This document shows, piece after piece, positions 34,975 through 46,198 of a DNA stretch of 64,000 nt. Source of the DNA: Laccaria trichodermophora. Lineage: Eukaryota; Basidiomycota; Agaricomycetes; Agaricales; Hydnangiaceae. Under the pieces are notes generated by a model that saw nothing but the letters and a program-made list of their open reading frames with translations, was not told the origin of the DNA and did no database searches. The stretch spans positions 4,464,001 to 4,528,000 of the forward strand of contig JACTVC010000002.1 of the NCBI GenBank assembly GCA_018417955.1. Direction: 5' to 3'. The position numbers and the translations under genes were made by a program. The first letter of the stretch is position 1, and every line of letters begins with the position of its first letter.

Positions 34975-35793
34975 TCATTCATCCTCAGTATCCCTCATCT
35001 CTGCCGAGATGGCTCGAATGAGTGCCTGCGCCTTATCCACCTCTTTGGCCGTCGAGGCCTGTAGTTTACTGATCGTCGCTTCGAGTTCCCCCACATATTT
35101 CATGATGTTGGCTCGGTTTATAGCACCGCTGATGGCAGTGCGGCGCTTCTTGTTCAGTTTCGCTGGTGGCTCGTGCCCATCATCATCCAATTCGCCTTCA
35201 TCGCTATCGTAGTCCCCATTTTGATATGCGCTCGGCTTCAGAGATAATTTCCGCTTTGGCCGCGCCTTCGATGCTGCTGTCGACGATTCGGCGACAGAGT
35301 TGTGCGACGCCCTCTTGTCAGGAATAGTCGCTGCGGCGGCCTTTAACCGTGCTGCGGCTGACGTGAAATAAGAAATTGAAAACATGCACAAGAATAAGAT
35401 TTCCAAACCTGCGTGCTTGCCCCGGGCTGGTCCAGTGCTATTTGAGCATTTCTGTTTCAGGCGCTTGCAGTACTCGCATCGAGCGCCGGCGACCCCTTTG
35501 CACGTCTTATTCGTTCGAACACAACGTTCGCATGGGTTTGGTGGGTAGACGGCAGAAGTCAACTTACGCGAGTGTGAGGCGGTGCGGATGTGTTGTTCTA
35601 AATGACTCACAGTAAACCCCTCTGGCTGCTCAATCTCGTGCTCGACATCGCGTTCGTGGCTGCGGTCATCAGTGCGGTCATCATCGTCGTGTGCGTTGTT
35701 ATTCTTCTTGAAGACCTCATCCATAACATCCGCGAGTCCCTTGGTGCGCGAAGGAGGAACAATTTCAAAACTGGCGCTTCTTGACATCGACAT
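34975..35793 (-). CDS. Zn(II)2Cys6-like cluster protein
   Basis: A 255-residue protein from the ATG at 35793. Exons 35793-35409 and 35357-34975. Six cysteines follow C-x2-C-x6-C-x7-C-x2-C-x6-C (CERCVRTNKTCKG..CEYCKRLKQKC), which fits the binuclear zinc-cluster spacing of fungal transcription factors. Basic residues lie between the cysteines, and a Lys/Arg-rich segment (ARPKRKLSLK, LNKKRRTA) follows. An acidic stretch and a helical, possibly coiled-coil C-terminus (about 205-250) complete it. No fungal-specific middle homology domain is present, as in many small basidiomycete cluster proteins. A GTGAGT donor at 35861 and an acceptor nearer the ATG suggest a 5' UTR intron. A GTGAGT within the coding frame upstream of the cysteines could be an optional 48 nt intron. 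Confidence 0.72.
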   Translation of the reverse strand: MSMSRSASFEIVPPSRTKGLADVMDEVFKKNNNAHDDDDRTDDRSHERDVEHEIEQPEGFTVSHLEQHIRTASHSRKLTSAVYPPNPCERCVRTNKTCKGVAGARCEYCKRLKQKCSNSTGPARGKHAGLEILFLCMFSISYFTSAAARLKAAAATIPDKRASHNSVAESSTAASKARPKRKLSLKPSAYQNGDYDSDEGELDDDGHEPPAKLNKKRRTAISGAINRANIMKYVGELEATISKLQASTAKEVDKAQALIRAISAEMRDTEDE

Positions 35794-36310
35794 TTCGACG
35801 CTGATCGGAAAGAAGTACACGCGTCGACCTAAGTAATACCTGAGGACGGCCGTTAACTCACCTTGACTCGAGGAAGCGGAGAGGGGCTGTAGAGGGGAAT
35901 TGAAGAGGCGCGGTTTCGTTGAGGTCAAAAGGGAGGAGAGAAAGGGGGTTCAAGATTGGCGAAAACTTTGGCGACGCTATTAAGGTATAGAACAAGCTGG
36001 GCGTGTGGCTGGTGTGCTGAAGCGGTGGATGACACGGAGTGCACCAATTTGATCTGACTGCCTTATGTAATCGCGCTCGAGGGCTTTTTACGTACACACA
36101 GACGCTGTTCGAGTCAAAAACAATTTCTCAACGGTCGCGCACCACTAGAAAGGGTAAGGGTATCCCTCAAAGTTGCTTCGAGAAAATTCCATAAAAAATG
36201 GCGGCAATTTGAGAGAATTGGAGGAGCTCTCTTTTTGTTTGCCTCGACGGAAGATGCCAAACACCTCAATCTATTTTTGTGCACTTCCATGATCCATCGA
36301 CATTGCAACC
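35794..36310. promoter_or_regulatory. Divergent intergenic region, Zn-cluster gene and NDUFAF2-like gene
   Basis: 517 bp between two divergent starts. It probably contains the 5' UTR and a UTR intron of the Zn-cluster gene (donor at 35861 on the minus strand). I see nothing else that I can name. Confidence 0.4.
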
Positions 36311-36982
36311 ATGCATAGGTGGCTTTCTATCCGGTCTCTAGTTCGTGAAAGACGTGGGAGCAACATTCCTCAAATGCAGATACGCAGAATACGACTCAAA
36401 TACTCCAGAATACCTCAGGCGGTGAAGTTTTTGTCTCTTATATACACCACGGAAAACATTTCGAACCTTCACGATTTAGGTTTGGAAAGACATTGTCGGG
36501 AAAGGGAATTTAATTGGGAAAGAAGACCATTTGGACAACACAGCGAACAATAGCCCATGTATGTTGTTTCTTCATCCGACACTGGGTATCCTGACTCGTT
36601 CCATAGCGTATGACGACTATTTCTGGGAGCATATCTTGAGCTCTTCAGATCGTGAATTCCTGGCAAAGCACGACATACATTGCGGTACTGTTTCCAGCCG
36701 AGTTGCTCGCTCTTTCTAATTCTTTTCGTTATAGTGGAAGCCCTTCATGATTCATACTCCTCTTGGCTCGCTCCCAAACGTGGACGCTCACCAGAGGCAA
36801 TTTCAAGGGATAACGCTGCATTTAAGATCTACCAGACTCTTCCGGACAAAATCATTGAGGATGGATTGAACAAAGCATGCGACATATTAATGGGACGGGA
36901 CGACTCTCCGCACCCAGGAACAGCAGAGTTGAAGGAACGAAAACGCATCGTAAAAGAAGAGGTGGAAACTAAACAGCGCTAA
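36311..36982 (+). CDS. Small protein, possible NDUFAF2/NDUFA12-family complex I assembly factor
   Basis: A 171-residue protein. Exons 36311-36421, 36480-36558, 36607-36684 and 36735-36982; all introns have GT-AG ends, and frame and length (family about 170) agree. Features that suggest the NDUFA12/NDUFAF2 (mimitin, N7BML) family are an N-terminal Trp/Arg-rich start, WKDIVGKGNLIGKEDHLDN (family: W..L.GKD.LGN), an aromatic DDYFWEHI segment, and SYSSWLAPKRGRSPEAI (family: QW.AWL.HTR..PPT.EEL). The match is weaker than usual because the GN(K/R)(Y/F)(Y/F)E motif is not clear, so the assignment is tentative. The C-terminus is highly charged. Its stop lies 4 bp from that of converging SFR1. Confidence 0.6.
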
Positions 36983-36986
36983 GGTC

Positions 36987-39517
36987 TCAATCCACGAAGA
37001 GGTCCTCGTCTTCATTCCAGCCCAGGGTTTCTGGAGAAATGCCGAGCTGCTTCAACATCATGCCCAGCGTCCCATGAGGCTGCTCTCCAAAACTATCGTC
37101 TCTGACGGCATCGCATTCGCCGTCAGCGGTAGTCACCTCTTCCCTCTCATCCGGCCTGATCGGGACGACGCTCCATCCCCAGTGTCGCTCCTGTTCATCT
37201 ACCTTGAGCTTCTTTTGGTCACCTCTGTCATCCCATCCCCAACCGTCTTCGAATGGGCGTTTCCTCTCAAAGCTTCCTCCGCGATTTTCTCGCCAGTCGT
37301 CAGTCGTCGCGTTGTCCTTTACAAGGTCCCACACCTCCCACGCAACTTCCCGGCCGGCCTCTGTCCACTTTCGCACTAAGCATTCCAGAACATCCTCTGA
37401 CATGTCCGCTTTCACCTTCACCGCTCTTTTCAATATTTGAAGTTTACGTTCCAGGGCTTGGATGGTGGGTGTCAAACGCACAAGCGAAGCTGGTTGCCCG
37501 GAACCCGCCGCGAGTGGAGACTTGAATTGAGCAGCTGCTCTTTTGGTTCGATATTTGATCTTCGGATCCTTCGTTTCTGCGGATTCTGCATGCTTGATTG
37601 CTGTAGATTGCGGAATTTCTTTCTTCTCGGCTTCTGGGTGGAGTGTGCGTCGAGAGTCTTTGGGATTTTTAGGAAGAAAAAACGGGTCAGGGATAAATTT
37701 GTTGTCTGTTACAATCGGTGATCGGAAAGGTCTGGCAAGCTTTTCATGCTGTAACTTTTGTGCTGCGGCTGTCGGTCGTTTAGGCTGGGGCAGCAATGAC
37801 ATTTGAGTTGCATGAAGTGGTTCGGAACTTTTTTGAGAAACGATACAATCCGAGCTTTGGTTGAAATTTGGCTGGTCGCTGGCATCCCTCTGAACTATTT
37901 GTTCTGAAACCTTTTTCAGAGGAACCGCCCCATCATGTCGAAATTGAAATTCATTAGTTTGAATGCGGTCCATTGGGGGACGCGTATGCGCCGATTCGTC
38001 AGTTGTAGAAGAGAAACCTCGATGAGTTCCCCGGGGAATCTCGTTAGTAACGTTGGTTAGCTCACTGTCGTTAATAATAAAAGGGTCTGCATCCTGCTAG
38101 AATAGTGAAGGTGGTGAAGACCAAAAGGGGGGTTACGTACATTATCCTGCAAGGCTCCACTTGTCCTGTCCGCTGACGAGGAGGAAGGTGATGGATGCCA
38201 GAAAGTCAGTGGAGAAGTGAATGGGCTCGTAGGGGGGCTTGAACTTGGTGGAGAACTTGAAGTCATCGGTGGTGAGGAAGAAGGCAGTGGCACATCCCGG
38301 GGGTCCAATGTATCGATTGAGTCCTGATCTACGGGGGAGGACGAATACGCGCCCGAAGATTCGGTGGGGGAGCTTGACAGCGGCTGAAAATCATCTTCCT
38401 GTTCTAATTCGTCAAAGGAAGATAATGGCTCGCGTCGAGGAACCGAATTCGATGACGTCTCTTCAGATGGCGAGGGTGAAGATACCAAGCCACCCTTATC
38501 AGCTGGGTTGATCCTCACATCTTGTGTTAGTACCTGAGTCGCAACTTCGAACCATGCCCCACCAGGAGAATCCGGAGAGTCTTGCATATTTGTGAGATGT
38601 TTGGGAGAACCGGAAGAGACGGGTTTTATTGGCGGCCAAAAAAAAGAGAGAGGTTTGGTTTGAGCTGAGCAGGGTGGAGAAATGTCATTGTGAAGATGCC
38701 TGCCGTCTGCCAGTGGATCGAGTTCCAGAATGTCGACGTCAACTTCGCCGCATAATGTGGCCTGATTGTCGTGGCTGATCTGAGACGAGGGGGAATTCAA
38801 CGCAGAGCAAAATATCAAGGCAGGGTAGGAACAAGGAGAGGGCAACAGCTCGACAGTCGGGCAGTTTAGAGAGTCTGAGGAAAATAGATGCTGTACGGCA
38901 TGAGGAGGCGACGAAGGGGGCTCGAAACCTCCTTCGTCGGTGGGTTCTTGATCAGCATGAATCGAGTCTTGTACATCACGATGAGAGCCAGAGGCCATCG
39001 GTTCTGTCAAAGCATCTAGAGGACCGCATTCAGACGCATGTACCTCTTCGAGAAAATCGCTCAAATTAGTTTCGGTGTCCTTGTTCGGCGTCGAGCAATC
39101 GTGGACCATAGCTGATGAGTTTTCTTCAAGAGAGTAAGAGAAGTCGCTGGAGCGCGGAGCCATTTGATTGCTGATGTCCTCTTGGACCTGATGGCAATAT
39201 TTTCAGAAAATGACATTGGAGAACAGACAGAACGGCCGAGATCGCTACCAGTGCGTCACCAGGATTAGCAGCAGAAAGTGATGTGCCCAGGACGTCGGAG
39301 TTGTCAGATTGGTCGAGTTCCAAAACATTTGACGTCGGAGTATTAGAAATTTCGACGGGAGGCTATGAGTATGCGCAAAGATAACGATTAGTAGGTCCCA
39401 CGAGCTTCTTGCCCGCTTAAAGAGAATAATCACTTGAAAAGGCGCCGAAGCTCCAGGTTGTGGGCTAGGATCCGGAATTGTCATCTCGTCGATTCCCTTG
39501 AACTTGCCAGTGAGCAT
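36987..39517 (-). CDS. SFR1/MEI5-like recombination mediator with long disordered N-terminus
   Basis: A 784-residue protein. Exons 39517-39434, 39362-39249, 39187-38141 and 38096-36987. The C-terminal part has the Sfr1/Mei5 helix: IQALERKLQILKRAVKVK, then LVRKWTEAGREVAWEVWDLV, and it ends in GMMLKQLGISPETLGW. Sfr1 (with Swi5) stimulates Rad51 and Dmc1 strand exchange. Upstream are about 450 residues of Ser/Pro/Asp-rich low complexity (SSSPPMTSSSPPSSSPP) with no domain. Start choice: the ATG at 39517 is the first after an in-frame TAA; coding-like sequence just upstream suggests another exon could exist. The family call rests on the C-terminal 200 residues and should be confirmed. Confidence 0.7.
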
Positions 39518-40119
39518 GTTGCACAAGGCTTGGATTGACGGAGCAGTGTAAACAATTTATGCCAGAGATAATCGAAAGACGTCGGGCATGTGCATGAATT
39601 TGCGTTCCTTTGCTGTAAGTAAAGTAGAGGAAGAGGTGCTTGAACGTAAGCCACGATCAAGCGTAAGTGAATATGGAATTCACGTGACCGAAAACCTGAC
39701 CTCCCTCTTGAAAGGCATCCACTGGGGTCCAAGGGAGTGCCGTTGATTTAGCTTCTTTGCTGCTAAAGGTCTTCCCAATGTGGGACTCGGACATGCAGGA
39801 ACTCGTACTTAAAGTCAACAGTTCCATATAACCTCACCCCTCTGACGGGAATCCGGGATGCTTTGTCTTTTTCTTTTTCACTTCGTCTAGAAATCTTCAG
39901 CTTGGATTTCGCCAGATCTGTGTTTGCTGGGGGACTGCCTGGTCTGCAAATTCTGATTTTTGCAAGCGGCGTTCGAGCTCAGCGATAATCAAGTCCGATT
40001 CACAAACCTCGTTTGGTCAAGGTGATCGATACCCCTTGCATAATTTTGCAAAGCAGAAGTGTTTGTGTTGTACACAGAACAAGCCAATTTATGAACGTTC
40101 TGCAGAATAAGAGAAGTTG
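39518..40119. other. Intergenic region upstream of SFR1-like gene
   Basis: 602 bp between the SFR1-like start and the SND2 stop, both minus strand. It contains CACGTG at 39681-39686 and a pyrimidine tract near 39865-39880. A frame continuous with SFR1 reaches back only to a TAA near 39557. A short extra 5' exon is possible but cannot be shown. Confidence 0.4.
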
Positions 40120-40848
40120 TTATTTCCTCCCAGGTTGAACCCGAACTCGAGGATCTCCTCGCTCTTGCCGTTTGCGCAACTTCTCTTGTCTTTTGCTGCC
40201 TGAAGATTCTTTTTCGGGTGCATTTTCCGTTAACGACGAATCGTCGCCTCTTCCCAAGATCATGGGTGATATTACTGAAGTCCATAGTTTGAAGACCGCA
40301 TATAACGGGATCTAGGAAAGGGTCGGCGACGTGGCAGGAACCATTGCAAAGATACGCACAACCATGTATAACCACCAAAACCATTCACCGAAAACCCCAC
40401 TGCCGATTTGGCATGCCCCTGTAAATCAACTTGTCAGTGTCCTACGACCAGACCAGTGAAGAGATACGGACATGTCACATATAAAATATCGAAGCACCAT
40501 TCCGTCACTCCGGGTTGATGAAGGTCCTCGCCATAAGAGATAAGTGTCCCAGTAGTGGGATCGCGCCTGGTTGTCCCAATTTTCACCAAATAGTTGGAGA
40601 GAAAAAATGCCGGAAAAAAAGTGACGATATAGATAGCCAGAGAGCCTTTAGATGGCGGTAGAGAGCTTCTTCTGAACAAGGCGCGGAGAACAAGCGATAT
40701 GATAGTTGGCAAAAACATGCCAAGCTTCAGAGTTTTGACCGTACTTTCATTTTGATTTGCTGAATTACTAAAGAGGTCAGCACCATTTTCTGTATCGAAT
40801 TATACAAATATCTGGCGCACCGATACGTTTCGCAGAGGCATTGGCCAT
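40120..40848 (-). CDS. SND2: SRP-independent targeting protein SND2 / TMEM208
   Basis: Small ER membrane protein of the SND pathway for inserting tail-proximal membrane proteins. Exons 40848-40821, 40759-40472, 40418-40360 and 40311-40120 (188 residues). The sequence starts MANASAKRIANQNESTVKTLKLG, then TM1 (FLPTIISLVLRALF), RRSS, TM2 (LAIYIVTFFPAFFLSNYL), and the conserved GEDLHQPGVTEWCFDILYVTW. TM3/4 follow (WFWWLYMVVIPLYAVFKLW) and a Lys/Arg-rich tail ends it. The GxDLxQPGxTE(Y/W)xFDxxYxTW block is the family signature. I took the 61 nt first intron (40760-40820); a 31 nt alternative is possible but leaves extra residues. Divergent from the Myb gene with only 64 bp between starts. Confidence 0.9.
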
Positions 40849-40912
40849 GGCTTGAAGTAGAGTCAAAAGTCCGCGCTGGTGAAGGAAACTTCCGGTCACA
40901 TGACAGGTGAGC

Positions 40913-43443
40913 ATGCCTCCCAACTCCTCATATCTGTCTTCACAAGAAATCTTGGACTCACAGGAATCGACGCAAAAAGTACTGATTCAACAAGCCCTTG
41001 AAGCCAACAAAAGGCTCCAACAGATTCTCATTGAGAAGGCTCATAGGATTGAAGCAGAACTCGTACATGCGGACAAGCTTCTGGTGAGTAGTTCACTCTC
41101 GCCCAAATTATCCATCTGACTAGATTAACAGTCTGCAGCTAGCACAGATAACAGCTATGACGACCCACACGTCGACGTGGAGATTCCTGGTGCAAAAAAA
41201 GCTGCTGGTCCGTTCCCTCCCAGCGAACTCTTGAATTGTGTACGCTTGGATTTGCTTCGGCTTACAACAGATTTATATTCTGTGCTAGGACTCTCCTTTC
41301 TTTGCGGAGGCTTCGCGAAGGTTGCAATATATGAATAGTATAACCGCTCATCCTAGTGAGTTATCTATACCATACTCATGTCAGCTACTAACTTCAAACT
41401 AGTGAGGGAGAAAGAGTTGGATTCGCTAGCGGAGGCGGTAAGGCGCGAAAATCAGCGCCTACAAGCGTACATATCTCATGGGGGGTAAGGAGAGACTTGC
41501 TTGCATTCCCGATTTAGGTCTCACGACCACCCAGCGGCTCTGTTCAGATCGACTTGGAAAGAAACGTCGAAGGGCTCGACTGGCCTCTCATAGCGGAAAA
41601 GGTGAGGCGTTATTGTTTCTGACTTCAAAGCTGAACATAGTTAACAACAAAGGTCTCTGATGTATCGAAAGTCAAGTACACAGCTGACGAGTGTCGCATT
41701 CGTTGGCTTGGCGACAGACATCCGCAAATCAACCATAGCGAATGGACGGCATCTGAGCTGAAAAACCTAGGGGTTCTTGTTTCCACTTATCGCGACAAAT
41801 CCAGCAAGGTAGATTGGGTCGAAGTCGCTGCAAAGCTTGGTGTACGCCCATCTATACCCTTTTGCAATTACCGTTGCTACATTTTCCCTCTATACAGACG
41901 AATCGTACACCCATAGATTGTATGAGACAAGGCTTCCCTCGTCAACGTCACGGTTGGACTGCCGAGGCTGATAAGAAGCTTCTTGACGCTGTACAATTGT
42001 TCGGTATCGATAATTGGAATCTTGGTATGTGCTTCCTCATCTTCTTTCCGTGTAGTTGCAATGACAACTTTCATAGTTGCAAAGCACGTCTCAGAGCATG
42101 CAACTGGTGTTCAGTGCCAAACGCGATACCGTAAATCGCTTGATCCTTCCATTAAGAGGGGTGCTTGGACACAAGCGGAAGACGAACGGCTGAGAAAAGC
42201 CGTCGCAGCATATGGGAACGCTTGGATGAAAGTCGCTGAAGCCATGCCAGGCCGAACAAATGACCAGTGTCATGAGCGATGGACTGAAAAATTGAACGTG
42301 TCAGCCACCGCTATGTCCTGGACCGAAGACGAAGATCGGGTTCTGCTGGAGTCCGTCAAGGCAATGGGAAATCAGTGGAAAGCTATTAGTGTTAAGATCG
42401 GTAACGGCAAAACTGGGGCAAATGTCAGTTGTCGAGCTGTCGGTGTTCTGGTGATTGATTGATATACGTGCCGTTAGTGCCGCCTCCGTCATGACAAACT
42501 GAAGAAGCTTGCTGCAAAGGAGAACGCTCTTTTTGAGCGACCAGAGGCTAGACCCTCCACCTCTTATACTCTTCCTGACATGGAACCTTCATGTTCAACT
42601 GCGAATGCCATCCCAACCCCTGACGCCGATAGCACTGCAGCTGTCGCTCCGAAGCCCAAACCAAGAGCTGCAGGTAAAGGGAAGGGTAAAGCAGTTGTCC
42701 AAACCTCAATCCTGGCTGTTCCTGACAATTCTAACGAGGCATCTGCAACGCCTACTAGTACTAGCGAGATGCCAGCCGCTACCCTCAAAAAAGGAAGGAA
42801 GCGAACCGCAGACAATGACCAACCTGCTGCTCCGACCAAAAAGAAGAGGAAGATCGAAAACCTTGCCCCTACCGAGGGAGAAACTTTGATTGTTGATAGG
42901 CCAGAAGAACCAGGCCCGTCTCAAGTCAGCACCACGACTACAAAGCGACCAAGGCCGAGGCCTATCAAGAAGGGAAAGGGAAAGCAAGGCGGCCTGACAG
43001 ACCCGTTTCCAAACACTGATATGTTGCAAGACCCGCCTCAAGAATCTTCTGTTGATGATAGATCAACCCCAATGATGGTTGACACTACAACGTCGACCAA
43101 TGCCAACCCGACAACCGCTACCGTTGTAGCTGAGCCCCCAGAGGTTGGGACCAACAACGCAGCAAAGTCAAGAGGCCGGACTCGAAAAACGGTTCCTACT
43201 GCTCCTGAAGACCCCGCTCCACCAAAGAAGACGATTAAGAGGGTAGCGAACGCGCCCATATTGGGATCAAGGCGGTCTTCACGCCTTGCTTTGCAAGTCA
43301 CGGAAGTGACTTCATCTAATAGCATTCAAGTAGCAACTACATCTGAACCTATCGAAGAAAATTCTACCACAGGGCAGCCAAGGACGGTTCGACCCGCCGC
43401 CGGAGATGTAGCCCTTCCGCATGCAAACCAGGGAGATATGTAA
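40913..43443 (+). CDS. Multi-Myb/SANT DNA-binding protein, SNAPC4-like
   Basis: A 707-residue protein. Nine exons: 40913-41083, 41132-41239, 41289-41355, 41403-41484, 41535-41601, 41653-41841, 41898-42024, 42077-42423 and 42478-43443. An N-terminal coiled coil (ALEANKRLQQILIEK) is followed by DSPFFAEASRRLQYM and then degenerate and clear Myb repeats. The clear ones have Trp spacing near 247-295 (HGWTAEADKKLLDAV), 299-345 (GAWTQAEDERLRKAV..WMKVAEAMPGRTNDQCHERW) and 349-400 (MSWTEDEDRVLLESV..WKAISVKIG). Such a run of more than three repeats after a coiled coil resembles SNAPC4, the snRNA promoter-binding subunit. The last 300 residues are disordered and basic with AT-hook-like RPRPRPIKKGKGK. 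A Myb transcription factor of other type is the alternative. Confidence 0.75.
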
Positions 43444-43474
43444 GGAATCGCGTAGTATCCTGGAAATTATAATA

Positions 43475-44533
43475 TCACTTTGGTCCTATCTTCCATCTTT
43501 TTCTGGGGTGGACTCCCATTTCCCAGTTGACAATGTGGCCAAGCAACTCTCCATCTTCTTGGTTCGTGTTATCCTCCGTCGCAAGTAATAAATTTTGCAG
43601 AGAGTCCTGTACCAAACTTGCAGTCTTGAGCTTCTTTTCGAGGGACGGCAGGGCAGCTTTCTTGGGAGGTGATGCCTACAAGTAAGTTAGACCAGGAAGG
43701 TGATGACACAATGAGATGTAAGCATACTGGAGTTTGTAAATATGTGTGTTTTGGCGGTAGACTAGGAAAACAGGGTGGCAGATTGCGAAGCGTTGCGGGT
43801 ATTAGAGCTGTCGTGCCTTCATCGTCGGAGGGAAGAAGCTCGGGAGATGGCGAGCGTGAGCGTGGTGGTACGAGGATGGGTAAACTGGGTGTAAGGTTCA
43901 AATTCTTCGCCGCCCCTTTCATCTTCTTGGCTGCCGTGCTTTCAATGGGGATGTGCTTTGTTTTGGAGGAGGTGGACGTACATTTCTTTGATTTGACTCT
44001 CGTTCTAACCTTTCGTAGCTCAGTTATGGGCAGATTGAACTCTTCGCAAGCAAGTGCAAGGTCAGATGCAATGGCACCCGACCTGTTGGCCAGATTCGCG
44101 TATTCATGGGCCCGCTGGAAAAGTCTCTGAACAACTACATAGAGTGAAACCTCGGAATGACAACAGATGGGGTATGCTCACGCGCGACGACCTCCAATTC
44201 GAGGCGTTGTACAACGGATTGATGTGCTGAATCAAGCCCCGCAAAGCGTAGCTCTGAAGAGACAAGTCGTTGAATAGCTCTCGAAGCTACGGCTGGAGTT
44301 ACCGAGGGTTCAGGTGGCGGTGGGCGGACATCTGGGGGCTTCTGAGGCTGTTGTTGTTGCAGATGGGGAAATGTAGGAAAATAAGGGGTAGAAACTGGTA
44401 CGGTCGACGCTGAGGCATATTGGTTGGGGTAGTGGCCAGAGTAGGCGGAATAGGCCCCATCTCGTCGTTGCAATTGTGGTTGGTACATGAGATTCAAGTG
44501 ATCAAATGATTCAGTAATTACAAGGTAATTCAT
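43475..44533 (-). CDS. TAF8: TFIID subunit TAF8, histone-fold protein
   Basis: Exons 44533-44182, 44134-43728 and 43675-43475 (319 residues). After a Gln/Pro-rich N-terminus a bromo-associated histone fold spans about 65-140 (VASRAIQRLVSSELRFAGLD, LEVVALVQRLFQRAHEYANL, SGAIASDLALACEEFNL). Further on, LPPCFPSLPPKHTYLQTP is the TAF8 motif that follows the fold and contacts TAF2/TAF10 regions in the family. The acceptor at 44135 was chosen because it alone keeps the helix in frame. The start could be the ATG at 44533 or at 44488 (MYQPQLQRRDG). Stops of TAF8 and the Myb gene are 31 bp apart, and the start is 90 bp from the FMN1 start. Confidence 0.88.
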
Positions 44534-44623
44534 TACCCGGCCCACTCTTCATCCACTTCCACATTTTTCTCTCTAATACCTGGGAAATAGTCCCTTTGGA
44601 TTTCTCTAATTTATCTACATCCT

Positions 44624-45383
44624 ATGCCTCCAACTGCGGCTGAAGAGGCAGAGAAGGGCGATCGCCCAGCCGCAGCCTTTCGTACAGACGAATTCCGCAC
44701 CGGTCGTCCGCAAATCGTTGAGCCCGATACCCCAGAATCCCCATTCCCGATCGCACTGGCTGGCCAGGTGCAAAAAGGATTTGGTCGGGGTGGGAAAGAT
44801 CTCGGTTGTCCCACTGGTGTGTTGCTTGTCTGTCGTCTTGCCTGTTATCATCTAATCATGACCAGCGAATTTACCTGATGAATCTATCACACCCATAAGT
44901 TCGGTTGCAAAGACGGGGGTGTATTACGGGTATGCACAGGTCATCCCGCCTGAAGACAACACCGATCTACGGCAGGAAGACATCCAAGTCTTACCGATGG
45001 TGATGAGTCTGGGATGGAACCCATTCTATAAAAACAAGTGTTTGACGGCGGTGTGTAGTCCTTTCTCATGGTGACACTATCTCATACTCCCCGCTGGTAG
45101 GAAATACACGTCATGCACGATTTCAAAACGGACTTTTATGGTTTCGAGATGAGGGCGTTGGTGCTGGGATATATTCGTCCTGAATTGGACTACACATCTC
45201 GAGGTACGGGCAAGAGTGTGCCTCCTCGCTTGCCTGCTAAAACCTGTCTTTCACACAGAGGCATTGATAGAGGATATTGAGGTTGATAAACGTGTCGCAT
45301 TGAATTGTCTAGAGCGGCCAAGATACCAGGCCTATGCCAACGATCCTCACTTTTCATTACGGAGTAGACTTGTAGTGTTATAA
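44624..45383 (+). CDS. FMN1: Riboflavin kinase
   Basis: Phosphorylates riboflavin to FMN with ATP. Exons 44624-44816, 44866-45050, 45101-45203 and 45259-45383 (201 residues, usual for the eukaryotic enzyme). Motifs: [31 protein letters not shown] (the PTAN ATP/FMN-binding motif, split by intron 1), [42 protein letters not shown] and a final helix [15 protein letters not shown]. The charged N-terminal 35 residues are an extension. Divergent from TAF8, convergent with uS11m. Confidence 0.95.
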
Positions 45384-45524
45384 CCCAATAGAAGTTAACA
45401 CTAGAACCGTACGACACGTGTGGATGGCAGGCAAGCGATGAGTCGCCATAGAGCGAAAAAGTCTACATGACGCATTGAATTTCAGAGTCCAAAAGAACAT
45501 GGAGGAAAACTAAAAGGCGTACCG

Positions 45525-46124
45525 TTACAAACGTCGAGTCTTCTTCGCGCGTGTTCCTCCAATTTTAATGGGAGTCCTATCGGTGATTGAAACGACGAGT
45601 TGTCTAACTCGCTCGCCCTCTGCAGCCAAAAGAGCACCTCTAAGAGCATCTCTTCCCTGACCGAAGCCCTTGAAGAAAAGGTCGATCTCTAGGGAGGGAA
45701 CGGTCCTCTGGTATTCCTCAATCCACTTGAACATCCTGACAGCACACTGATAACCCGCTTCATAGGTAGAGCGATTTCCCTTCTTGAATCCACACGAACC
45801 GCCCGAAAACCAAACCATTGGTTCCCCCGTTTCCTTTGTGAGGGTTGTTATTGTGTTATTTCTTGTCGAGTGACAATGCAGACGGATTTTATTCTTCACC
45901 CAGTTCCCCTTCAAAACAGGGTTGCGAAAGCCATTGGGAGATGGGTAGCCTCTCACTCCTGCAGTTGGAGGGAGTGAATTTTCAACGGGTGGTTGCTCAT
46001 GACTGTCAAGAAAACTGGCAAGGTCGTTGGTAGGAAGCTGCTGAGTAGAGATAGAGAGAGAGAGAATAGGACTTTTTTTCAGAGAGAGAAAAGGACTCTT
46101 CAGTATTCCCAGAGTTCGTAACAT
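45525..46124 (-). CDS. Mitochondrial small ribosomal subunit protein uS11m
   Basis: A single-exon gene of 199 residues. The first 80 residues are a Ser/Leu-rich, basic presequence-like region (MLRTLGILKSPFLSLKKS). The S11 domain then shows IRLHCHSTRNNTITTLT, WFSGGSCGFKKGNRSTYEAG, IDLFFKGFGQGRDAL and the C-terminal ITDRTPIKIGGTRAKKTRR. These are the rRNA-binding motifs of bacterial-type S11. The open frame continues upstream of the ATG at 46124, but that part overlaps the promoter and first exon of QCR9, so I start at this Met. The two starts are 74 bp apart. Confidence 0.94.
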   Translation of the reverse strand: MLRTLGILKSPFLSLKKSPILSLSISTQQLPTNDLASFLDSHEQPPVENSLPPTAGVRGYPSPNGFRNPVLKGNWVKNKIRLHCHSTRNNTITTLTKETGEPMVWFSGGSCGFKKGNRSTYEAGYQCAVRMFKWIEEYQRTVPSLEIDLFFKGFGQGRDALRGALLAAEGERVRQLVVSITDRTPIKIGGTRAKKTRRL

Positions 46125-46198
46125 GGTGGAAAGTAAACTCTTGTAAAATAACTCCGACCGGAAGTCATCGGCATCTCTTCTTCCTCTCAACCAAAACC
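46125..46198. promoter_or_regulatory. 74-bp divergent promoter uS11m/QCR9
   Basis: Very short shared promoter of two nuclear genes for mitochondrial proteins. It contains ACCGGAAGTCATCGG near 46157-46171 and a pyrimidine-rich run next to the QCR9 start. Co-expression is plausible but inferred. Confidence 0.45.

Noticed and set aside
40790..40820. A 31-nt intron in SND2
   Set aside because: The acceptor at 40760 gives a 61 nt intron and the usual SND2 N-terminus; 31 nt would be too short.
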